Shown here piece after piece: positions 1 through 6,974 of a stretch of DNA of 64,000 nucleotides. The stretch comes from Archangium gephyra (GTDB taxonomy: Bacteria; Myxococcota; Myxococcia; Myxococcales; Myxococcaceae): NCBI RefSeq assembly GCF_001027285.1, contig NZ_CP011509.1:6968501-7032500 (forward strand), read 5' to 3'. The translations under genes and the position numbers were made by a program. Positions within the stretch are counted from its first letter, which is position 1, and each line of letters opens with the position of its first letter. The notes below the pieces were generated by a model. That model had not been told where the DNA came from, did not search any database, and saw nothing but the letters and a program-made list of their open reading frames with translations.

Positions 1-1026
1 CGCCTCGAACACGGAGGGCACCTCCGAGTGCAGCAGCGCCACGAAGTGCTCGGCCAGGGTGCTGTAGTGCTCGCGAGCACGTTCCGGGTCCTCTACATCC
101 GTGGGTAGGGCAGAGTCAGCAGGGCGCCACTCCTCGGGCTCAGGCGGGCACCAGGCGTTGAGCTCGGCGATTCTCCCCTGGCGCTCATGACTGGCGGCGC
201 GGTCCACCACTCGAGAGAGGAGAGAGGCCAGGTCCGGATGGAAACGGGGCTCTACGGGGGCAAGCCTGGCGCTGCGCTCGCATAGGGTGCGAAGCACGGT
301 GTCGAACTCGAGGTCCGGCCGAAGGTGGGCGTGGGCTCGGGCCTGCGCGAGCCGCGCCTCCTTGCTCGCGAAATCCGCAACCGTAGGCCACGTCACCAGC
401 AGGACCGAGCCGTTGGGCAGTTCCTCCACACGGTGGGCTGGAGTGGACAGCATGCGCTCGCGGCCCACGGTCTCCACCAGCTTGGGGCCGAATACGTTGA
501 GCCAGAACACCTCGTAGATCTTGTCGAAACCATTCTGCCGGGAGGTCTTCTCGTCGCGTCCGAAGCGAGGAGAGCCCGCCAACTCCGCGTCATCGGCGCT
601 GTGCGCCCTGGCATGCGTGACGGGATAGCGGCAGGCCCAGGCGTGTACCATCTCCACGAAGTGGCGACAGCGCTCCTCCTTCGCGAAGAAGGAGAGCGCC
701 TTGACCTTGAGCACGATGTCCAGCGTGGGCAGAAGAGGCGGCAGGTAGAGACCGAGCAACATGTCCGCCGCGGGCCACTGGGCATGAGAGAGCCCACAAT
801 GCGTGTATCTTTCGCTGCCTCGCTCTTCCAGTGCCCTCAAGACGGCGGCGCGCGTGTACTTGCGTTGCCGCTTGCCTTTGACGAGCTCCGGCATCCACTC
901 ACCGGCGTAGGCCTCAAGCGCCTGAAGAAAGGCCTCGAGCTCGCTCTCCCGTGCTGCCCGCGGGTCGAAGGAACCTTTGAAATCCAGGCGAAGGCTGTCC
1001 TCCTCCCTCGCGCCGCCACCTCCCAT
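1..1026 (-). CDS. Presumed immunity protein of SitA-like toxin (partial, runs off left edge)
   Basis: An open frame of 342 codons runs from an ATG at 1026 to the window edge without a stop, so the C-terminus is missing. The start lies 5 bases after the stop of the large lipoprotein toxin gene, which implies translational coupling. The protein is soluble, with no signal peptide or membrane segment, and begins MGGGGAREEDSLRLDF. It contains a KGKRQRKYTRAAV segment near residue 52 and a LPNGSVLLVTWPTVADF segment near residue 206. I do not recognise a catalytic family. In myxobacterial SitA loci the gene directly downstream of the toxin encodes the cognate immunity protein, and position and lack of export signal fit that role. 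The function is inferred from context only. Confidence 0.75.
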   Translation of the reverse strand, partial: MGGGGAREEDSLRLDFKGSFDPRAARESELEAFLQALEAYAGEWMPELVKGKRQRKYTRAAVLRALEERGSERYTHCGLSHAQWPAADMLLGLYLPPLLPTLDIVLKVKALSFFAKEERCRHFVEMVHAWACRYPVTHARAHSADDAELAGSPRFGRDEKTSRQNGFDKIYEVFWLNVFGPKLVETVGRERMLSTPAHRVEELPNGSVLLVTWPTVADFASKEARLAQARAHAHLRPDLEFDTVLRTLCERSARLAPVEPRFHPDLASLLSRVVDRAASHERQGRIAELNAWCPPEPEEWRPADSALPTDVEDPERAREHYSTLAEHFVALLHSEVPSVFEA

Positions 1027-1031
1027 CACCT

Positions 1032-3257
1032 TCATTGGAACAGGACCTCCACTCCCGGAACTGCCTGCTCGGCAGCAGTCACAGCTGAATCCAGGTCATC
1101 TATCTTCGCGGGCCTGAGCTCACCGCCCTCATAGATGAGGCGAACTCTCGAAACCCGCACCTCGCTTCCGTCCGGGAAAAGTGACTGGAGAGACTCACGG
1201 CGGATGTCCAGCCTCTCTCCGTACTTCCGCAGAGCTTCCCTCGCGTCCTCAATCACCCGCGCTGTCAAGGCATCTGGGTCCAACCTCGACAGATCCCTGC
1301 TCTTGAAGCTCAACGTCTCCACGCGCCGTGGCTGCCCGCCAGTTCCCCCCTCTTCGATGACGAGCACGTCCGCGTATCGGAGGCCGGGGCCCGGCTTCCT
1401 CACGCCTACCTGCGTTTCAAGGCGGGGCCTGTCGAAGTCACCGAGGAAGCGGCGCTCGGCTCGAGGCTTCTCCGCGTCAGCTTTCAGCAGCGTCACCATG
1501 TCGCGCTCGAAGGCCAGCCCCCGGGCAAACCACTTGCGCAACCGCTCGTAGCCCTCCCATTTCAGGGGGCCTTTGCTGGCCTCGCCCTTCTTCACCTCGC
1601 TGAAGCGCTTCTCGTAGTAGTCGACGTACTCGCGCCAGCGCGGGTCGCCCCGGGCCTCGGGCGGCGGGGCGTCGAGGGCCGGGCGGTGCTGTTTCAGAAC
1701 CCTCGTGTCCGTGGGCAGGCGCGGGCCCGTGGCCTCCAGTTCCACCGCCGCCAGCTTCGACTCCACCACCTCCCGCGTGTGGCCCACCCCCTCATCCACC
1801 AGCGAGGCCAGGGTGCCCTGGTACTCCGCGGTAAGGGCCTGCTTCGGGGAGAAGTGTGCGGCGTCGTCCGCCGCGGCGGCGGCTTTCCCGGCGTTGTCCC
1901 CTTCACCGCTCTTCGCGGGTGGGGAGCCGGTGGCCCCGGACCTGACCTTGGACATGAGCGGCCGTGCCTTGGCCACATCCCCTCGCGCGCCGTACAGCGC
2001 CAGCGCTGCGTCCACTCCCCCCACGGCCACGAAACGGCCCGCCTCGCGTCTGGCTTGGATGTACCGGACCAGTTCCCGCAGGCCCTCCACGCCCGTGCCC
2101 AGCTGCGCTTGCAGTTGCCGCGCCTTTTCCGCGAGGGCACCCACTCCTCCTCCCCGGGCCTCGTAGACGGTGCGCACGCCCTTGCCCCCCACGTAAAGGG
2201 TTGCCAGCAGCGCGAGGGGCGTCAGCTCGCGCATGGCCTGCTCGTACTCGCCTTGCGAGAGCGAGTACAGCCCGTGACCTGTACCCGCCGCGAGGTAGTA
2301 GAAGCCCAATGGCACGCCAAAGGTGAGGTGGTCCACGCTGCCCAGAACCACGTTGCCCGCCGAGTAGTGCTGCTTCGCCGCCTCCCGCTCCACCTCGTCG
2401 AGGTCCTGCTGATAGGACGGTGGGAGCTGGCCTCGTTGCCGGGTGTAGTGGGTGTACCAGGCATTCTTCTCCTGCTCGTGGGTGAGCAGGTCGGTGACGG
2501 CGCGGCCTACCCCCCGCGGCAGGTCTCCAGGTTGGAAGTCCCTGTCCGGACGGACCGAGAGTTTCAGGCCCCGCGCCTCCAACTCCGCACGGGCCCTGGG
2601 CATCAGCCCCAGCGTGGACTCCAGCCGCTTCTCCCGGGCGAGCCAGAAGAGAATCTCCCGCAGCTCATCGTCATAGGCTGAGTCGAGGAGGAAGCGGACG
2701 AACACCTCGGCATGGGCGATTCCATACGTGTCGGTGGCATGGAGGATGAACGAGAGACGCTTGCGGTTGAGAAGGCCGGCGGCGTCCTCTCGCACGGGCC
2801 CCAGCGGGCCGAGCCGCACGGCATCCCAATCCGTCAGCGACTCCACCAGCCGGAGCATGTCCACCCGCTCCTGCAGTGCGACGTATTCGGCGGGTGAGGT
2901 GCAGGCGAGGAAGGGGGCGAGGAGTGCTTCGCTGTCGTTGGAGGAGAAGTCGAGCCCGCCTGGGGGCGCGCTCGCCTCAGCGGAAAGGGAGTGCCTGCCC
3001 ACCTCCGGGGAATCAAGAGGAGCGGACACCTCGAGTGGGAGCATACTGGTCCCCGCCTCGCGCAAGGATGAGAGGGCACGGGAGCCCTCCGTGAGGCTGC
3101 CGCCCTGTCGCGGCGTCAGCGTGACGCAGCCGGTGGAGAGCAGCAGAGCCGCCAGCAACGCCGCCCACCTGTGCGCCAGGGCATCAGCGCCGCCCGCCAG
3201 CCGCAGTGGGGCGCCCAGGTTGAGGCCTGGTGCCGCTCCGCCGTCCACCACCAGCAT
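1032..3257 (-). CDS. SitA-like polymorphic toxin lipoprotein
   Basis: A large lipoprotein resembling the SitA5-type toxins that myxobacteria exchange between outer membranes. A hydrophobic stretch ends in a lipobox (LLLSTGC, with the cysteine near residue 44 from the start used here). The frame stays open upstream to 3386, and no ATG or GTG sits close to the hydrophobic segment, so the start is uncertain; 3257 is the nearest in-frame ATG. The long middle part, rich in Leu and Arg, contains VDHLTFGVPLGFYYLAAGTGHG, typical of these lipoproteins as I remember them. The last ~180 residues look like a separate toxin domain: a Trp-rich segment, then YADVLVIEEG and VETLSFKSRD, reminiscent of a PD-(D/E)xK nuclease core although the E-x-K is not canonical. 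The immunity candidate follows immediately. Confidence 0.78.
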   Translation of the reverse strand: MLVVDGGAAPGLNLGAPLRLAGGADALAHRWAALLAALLLSTGCVTLTPRQGGSLTEGSRALSSLREAGTSMLPLEVSAPLDSPEVGRHSLSAEASAPPGGLDFSSNDSEALLAPFLACTSPAEYVALQERVDMLRLVESLTDWDAVRLGPLGPVREDAAGLLNRKRLSFILHATDTYGIAHAEVFVRFLLDSAYDDELREILFWLAREKRLESTLGLMPRARAELEARGLKLSVRPDRDFQPGDLPRGVGRAVTDLLTHEQEKNAWYTHYTRQRGQLPPSYQQDLDEVEREAAKQHYSAGNVVLGSVDHLTFGVPLGFYYLAAGTGHGLYSLSQGEYEQAMRELTPLALLATLYVGGKGVRTVYEARGGGVGALAEKARQLQAQLGTGVEGLRELVRYIQARREAGRFVAVGGVDAALALYGARGDVAKARPLMSKVRSGATGSPPAKSGEGDNAGKAAAAADDAAHFSPKQALTAEYQGTLASLVDEGVGHTREVVESKLAAVELEATGPRLPTDTRVLKQHRPALDAPPPEARGDPRWREYVDYYEKRFSEVKKGEASKGPLKWEGYERLRKWFARGLAFERDMVTLLKADAEKPRAERRFLGDFDRPRLETQVGVRKPGPGLRYADVLVIEEGGTGGQPRRVETLSFKSRDLSRLDPDALTARVIEDAREALRKYGERLDIRRESLQSLFPDGSEVRVSRVRLIYEGGELRPAKIDDLDSAVTAAEQAVPGVEVLFQ

Positions 3258-3544
3258 GGGCGTCAGCTGGGCGTAGGCCCACGGGTAGGTCCGCATCGTG
3301 TGTGCACTCCAGAAGCACCTCGAGCGGGGGGCACCCAAGCAAGCAATACCCGCTCCCTCCGCCAGAACGACTATCACACGAGACATTCACCTGCTGCACG
3401 TTGCGCCTGGCGCCTTACGAAAACTCCAGGCGGAACGATCGTAAGGATTCCTTGAGAACTTCGCGCGAAGACAGTCCTCCGAGGGGAGAACGTGGGGCGG
3501 CCTCACCGCCGCTCCAGGAGGAACCGGATGAGCAGCGACGCCAG

Positions 3545-3609
3545 TTCCGGTCGCGAACGAGAGCAACTGGTCCGACTGTCGGACCAGTTGGTCCGCCGTG
3601 CGGCCGGAA
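3545..3609. repeat. Nested palindrome, REP-like copy A
   Basis: A perfect inverted repeat with 13-base arms (CAACTGGTCCGAC, one-base loop) occupies 3564-3590. It is nested inside an outer stem, TTCCGGTCGC at 3545 with GCGGCCGGAA at 3600, which has one wobble position. Two elements with the same inner and outer design lie in tandem at 25.5-25.6 kb. It sits just downstream of the kinase stop at 3632 and upstream of the toxin gene. It may be a REP-like dispersed element or a transcription terminator. Confidence 0.65.
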
Positions 3610-3631
3610 GGTGCCTCTCCCGTCCCGAGGC

Positions 3632-5131
3632 TCAGGACGGGGGAGGCAGCTCGCCAAGGAAGTCCACTTGAAGCCCGCCGTACTCCGAGCGACCCAGCTG
3701 CAGGCTCCAGCCGTGGAGCACCGACACCTTCCAGGCGATGTTCAGGCCCAGGCCGTGCCCACCCGGTCCGCGCGTGCGTGCCGCATCGCCCCGGACGCGC
3801 CGCTCGACGATGTGGGGCAGCTCGTTCTCCGGGATGCCGGGCCCATCGTCCAGCACCCGCAGCCGGAACGTGTTTCCCGGCAGGCGCTCCAGCACCACGG
3901 CGACATGGCCTCCGCGCGTGTTGTAGCGCACGGCGTTGTAGATGACGTTGCTCACCGCCTGCTCGATGAGCGTGTCGTCCCCGATGACCCGCACCGGCGG
4001 CTCCGGGACGGCGTAGTCCAGCTGCACGCCCTGCCCCCGCGCGATGGAGCGATGGCGGCCGAGGCACCGCTCCACCAGCGCGTTGAGCTCCACCGGCGCC
4101 CGCTGCACGGAGGGCTCGCCCGCCTCCAGCCGCGCCGCGGCGCCCAGGTTGTGGATGAGCGCCGCCATGTAGTGAGCCTCCTGACTCGCCGCCGCGACGA
4201 CCGAGGCCTCCACCGTCTCGCCCCGCGCCGCGCGCTGCTGCAGCTCGGCCAGGTGCCCCTGGAGCACCGTCAGGGGGATCATCACGTCATGCGTGGTGTT
4301 CTCCAGGAAGGAGCGCAGCGTCTGCTCCCGCTTCTCCTTGAGCTCCATCTGCGCGCGCACCTCATGCCCCGCCTCGTCGAAGGCCCGCGCCAGCTCGGAG
4401 ATCTCATCGTTGCCGCGCAGGGTGATGGAGCCCTGGTAGGCGCTGCCCACGAAGGTCCGCACCTCGCGGGTGAGCTGGCGCAGCCGGCCCACCACCGGAC
4501 CCAGCGCGAAGAGCACCCCCGCCAGGGCGAGCCCCGAGGGGAACAGCCAGAACTCGAGAGGGATGGAGGGGCTCCGCTGCTCCCTCGGGCCGGGCCGTTC
4601 CGGCCAGTGGACGAGCACGAAGGCGCACGGCCCCGAGCCCCAGGGCATCCGGACGAGGATCCGCCGCGGCTCCTGCATTCCGAAACCCGAGGACAGGCTG
4701 GCCACCTCCTGCTCCTGCCGCATGGCCTCGGCGAGCGAGGCGTCCAAACGGGGCGCCGCGGGGTTGCGGGCCGAGAGCCGCGTGTCATAGGCGAACAGCC
4801 GGGTGCCTCGGGGCGGACGGGGCCCGCCTGGACCTCCGGGGGGTGGCGGCGGAGGTCTCGGGCCCGGCTCCCGCCCGTCTCCCGAGGGCGGTGGCCCCTG
4901 CCAGCCCGGAGGAGGCTCGCCAGGCGGTGGCCCCCGGGGCTCGCTGCTCCAGGACTCGGGAGCGGCCTCGCAGCGCTCGCGTCCTCCCGAGAGCATGTGC
5001 ACGAGGGCGTACTCGGAGAGGGCCGTCTCGAGCGCACGGGCCTCGACGGCCCGGTGGATCCACGCCATGCAGAGCGCGACGGGGATGGCCACCGCCACCG
5101 TGGTGAGCGCCAGCCGCATGCGCAGCTTCAC
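3632..5131 (-). CDS. Sensor histidine kinase of an OmpR-type two-component pair
   Basis: An inner-membrane histidine kinase of 499 residues. The GTG at 5131 overlaps the stop of the response-regulator gene (GTGA), which fixes the start. A membrane segment at about residues 7-27 is followed by a periplasmic sensor with a striking proline/glycine-rich stretch at about residues 66-108, a second membrane segment near residue 200, a HAMP-like linker, a HisKA region with the phospho-acceptor in TTHDVMIPL, and an ATPase domain with NVIYNAVRY (N box), DDGPGIP (G1) and GGHGLGLNI (G2). The H-box departs from the usual SHDLRTPL but keeps the histidine. The signal is unknown. The neighbouring charged exported protein is a plausible target or partner. 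Confidence 0.9.
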   Translation of the reverse strand: MKLRMRLALTTVAVAIPVALCMAWIHRAVEARALETALSEYALVHMLSGGRERCEAAPESWSSEPRGPPPGEPPPGWQGPPPSGDGREPGPRPPPPPPGGPGGPRPPRGTRLFAYDTRLSARNPAAPRLDASLAEAMRQEQEVASLSSGFGMQEPRRILVRMPWGSGPCAFVLVHWPERPGPREQRSPSIPLEFWLFPSGLALAGVLFALGPVVGRLRQLTREVRTFVGSAYQGSITLRGNDEISELARAFDEAGHEVRAQMELKEKREQTLRSFLENTTHDVMIPLTVLQGHLAELQQRAARGETVEASVVAAASQEAHYMAALIHNLGAAARLEAGEPSVQRAPVELNALVERCLGRHRSIARGQGVQLDYAVPEPPVRVIGDDTLIEQAVSNVIYNAVRYNTRGGHVAVVLERLPGNTFRLRVLDDGPGIPENELPHIVERRVRGDAARTRGPGGHGLGLNIAWKVSVLHGWSLQLGRSEYGGLQVDFLGELPPPS

Positions 5132-5799
5132 GTCCCGCCTCCCTCGCCCAGCCGGTAGCCGATGCCCCACACCGTCTCGACGTGCTTGCCGGGGCCCAGC
5201 TTGCGGCGCAGCCGGGACACGTGCACGTCCAGCGTCCGCTCGGAGCCCTCCCGCTCCGGATCCAACACGTTCTCCACCAGCCACTGGCGCGTCACCGCCG
5301 CACCGGGCCGCTTCGCCAGCGCGGCCAGCAGATCGAACTCCACGCGCGTGAGCTCCACCGGCTTGCCCTCCACGCGGACCTCGCGCGCCTGGAGATCCAC
5401 CTGCAGCGTGCCGAGCTCCAGGAGGCTCTGCCGCTGCATCACCGGACGGCGCAGCCGGGCGCGGACGCGCTCCACCAGCTCCTCGGGCCAGAAGGGCTTG
5501 GTCATGTAGTCGTCGGCGCCCAGCTTGAGCGCACGCACCTTGTCCGCCGTGTCGTTGCGGGCGCTGAGGATGAGCACCGGTACATCCGAGCCCTCGCGGA
5601 GCTGCCGCAGGATGTCCAGGCCGTAGGTGCCCGGCAGCATCAAGTCCAGGATGATGAGCCCGTAGGCCGAGGACTCTCCCGGCTGCAGCGGGCGCCCTCC
5701 GGTCCACCAGGTGGGCTCGAAGCCCGCACGGCCCAGGAAATCGGCGATCTGCGCGCCGAGCTGCGGATCGTCCTCGATGAGCAGGATGCGTTCGCCCAT
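5128..5799 (-). CDS. OmpR/PhoB-family response regulator
   Basis: A 223-residue regulator. The N-terminal receiver domain has the acidic pair in LLIEDDPQ, the phospho-acceptor aspartate in LIILDLMLPG and the conserved lysine in DYMTKPFWPEE. The C-terminal winged helix ends in VSRLRRKLGPGKHVETVWGIGYRL. It is the first gene of a two-gene operon with the downstream kinase (4-base overlap). The start at 5799 is the ATG directly before the receiver domain; the open frame upstream is non-coding. Two 8-base direct repeats with an 11-base period lie 25-43 bases upstream, the arrangement OmpR-type proteins bind, so autoregulation and control of the divergent gene are likely. Confidence 0.95.
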   Translation of the reverse strand: MGERILLIEDDPQLGAQIADFLGRAGFEPTWWTGGRPLQPGESSAYGLIILDLMLPGTYGLDILRQLREGSDVPVLILSARNDTADKVRALKLGADDYMTKPFWPEELVERVRARLRRPVMQRQSLLELGTLQVDLQAREVRVEGKPVELTRVEFDLLAALAKRPGAAVTRQWLVENVLDPEREGSERTLDVHVSRLRRKLGPGKHVETVWGIGYRLGEGGGT

Positions 5800-5823
5800 G
5801 GCCCCAATGTCCTGACAGGAGTG

Positions 5824-5842
5824 TCTTAAGAGAATCTCAAGA
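5824..5842. promoter_or_regulatory. Candidate OmpR-type regulator box
   Basis: TCTTAAGA at 5824-5831 and TCTCAAGA at 5835-5842 differ at one base and are spaced 11 bases centre to centre, one helical turn. They lie in the intergenic region between the response-regulator gene and the divergent charged exported protein. Tandem half-sites with an 11-base period are the known binding architecture of OmpR/PhoB-family regulators. Binding itself is an inference. Confidence 0.55.
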
Positions 5843-5939
5843 CCTCGCCCGGCCCTCTCATGCATTTGGAGGTGAAATAAAAACCCGCCCCTCCCGTCCA
5901 GAGGGGTGTTGGCAGCAACCCACACCGGGAGTCTCCACC

Positions 5940-6524
5940 ATGAAGACGCTGAAGCCTTTCTCTTCCGCCCTCGCCGCCGCCCTCCTCCTCGCTGGTTCCG
6001 CACAGGCCCAGAACCAGAAGCCGCGCGCGCCGGAGCCCCACGAGATTCGCGCGCCGGACCGCCACGAGGAGCGCCAGGACGCCGCCGAGCGCAGGGATGA
6101 CCGCAAGGACGTGGCGGAGCTGGAGCGGGTGCTGGAGCGCTTCGACAACGCGCGGGCGCGCCGGCACAACGCCGCCGAGCTGGCCACGGTGGACAACCGG
6201 CTGCGCGAGCTGCTGAGGGCGGAGCTGGCCGAGGGCCGTGAGGAGAAGTCCCAGGCCCGCGCCGAGACGCGCAGGGAGTGGGGGGAGAGCCGCGCGGAGA
6301 ACCGGGACGACGTCCGGGACGCGCGTGTGGAGGCGGCCTCGCAGACGGCGCGCAAGACGATCGCGCGCGAGCTGAACTCGCTCATGGGGGCCCGCTCCCA
6401 GGCGCAGCTGAGCCGCAAGCGCGAGCTCATCGTGGAGCTGGTGCGGCTCGGCAAGCAGGAGCTGCGGCAGGACCGGCAGGAGCAGCGCGAGGACCGCAAG
6501 GACCGCAAGGACCGGCGCTACTGA
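5940..6524 (+). CDS. Exported highly charged coiled-coil protein
   Basis: A 194-residue protein with an N-terminal signal peptide (MKTLKPFSSALAAALLLAGSA, cleavage likely after AQA). The mature part is almost entirely charged: Arg, Glu and Asp in heptad-like order with repeated EDRKDRKDR and EERQDAAERRDDRKD segments, predicting one long helix or coiled coil. It resembles periplasmic metal- or stress-related Arg/Glu-rich proteins in composition only; no named family is recognised. It is transcribed divergently from the OmpR-type pair, and the direct-repeat box lies in their shared upstream region, which suggests it belongs to that regulon. Confidence 0.85.
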   Translation: MKTLKPFSSALAAALLLAGSAQAQNQKPRAPEPHEIRAPDRHEERQDAAERRDDRKDVAELERVLERFDNARARRHNAAELATVDNRLRELLRAELAEGREEKSQARAETRREWGESRAENRDDVRDARVEAASQTARKTIARELNSLMGARSQAQLSRKRELIVELVRLGKQELRQDRQEQREDRKDRKDRRY

Positions 6525-6547
6525 GCACTCCCCTGCCCTGAAGTCCC

Positions 6548-6721
6548 TCAGCGCCGCGTATCGCGGCGCTTCTGCTGGCGCGCGTACTCCGAGCGCAACG
6601 CGCCGCCGATGCGTTTACCGGACACCTTGGTCATCTTCGAGACCGGGTTGCCCAGCTTCCGGGGCTTGATGGACCCCCCGTTCGTGTTGGGGGTGGGATA
6701 CCGATTGTCCCGCATCCTCAT
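6548..6721 (-). CDS. 57-residue basic protein
   Basis: A small open frame beginning MRMRDNRYPTPN and ending QQKRRDTRR. It is strongly basic, with no signal peptide or membrane segment. An AGAGGA Shine-Dalgarno sequence lies 9 bases before the ATG at 6721, which supports real translation. The RYPTPN and KLGNPVSKMTKVSGKRIGG segments do not look like shadow coding. The function is unknown; size and charge allow nucleic-acid or ribosome binding. It is convergent with the charged exported protein, and its stop codon is embedded in a strong hairpin. Confidence 0.7.
   Translation of the reverse strand: MRMRDNRYPTPNTNGGSIKPRKLGNPVSKMTKVSGKRIGGALRSEYARQQKRRDTRR
6550..6570. terminator. Hairpin between convergent genes
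   Basis: A perfect 9-base stem (AGCGCCGCG / CGCGGCGCT) with a 3-base loop lies 26 bases after the stop of the charged exported protein and spans the last codons and stop of the convergent 57-residue gene. There is no T-tract, as is common in high-GC genomes. It probably works as a bidirectional terminator. Confidence 0.55.
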
Positions 6722-6974
6722 GGAGTGTGTCCTCTCGGAGTCAGACCATCCACCTGCGGTAACGCCCGGCGGCCTCCAGGGATGCCTCGGGCTCCAGGGA
6801 ACGGTCACCAGGCGGCCATGCGACCCCTGGCCACTGCCCGTGTGTCTGGCATCCACCCCAGGGTCGTATGTAAGGCCCCAGGCGCGTTCCACCCAGGTGG
6901 GGACTACTTTCCCATTCTGCTGATGTCTCAGTGGAACGGGGCTTCTGTCCGAGGCCCGGGGGAGGAAATACGGA

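Noticed and set aside
325-1134. 269-residue plus-strand frame at the left edge
   Set aside because: The minus strand carries a continuous coding frame to the window edge with coupled start; the plus frame lacks any motif.
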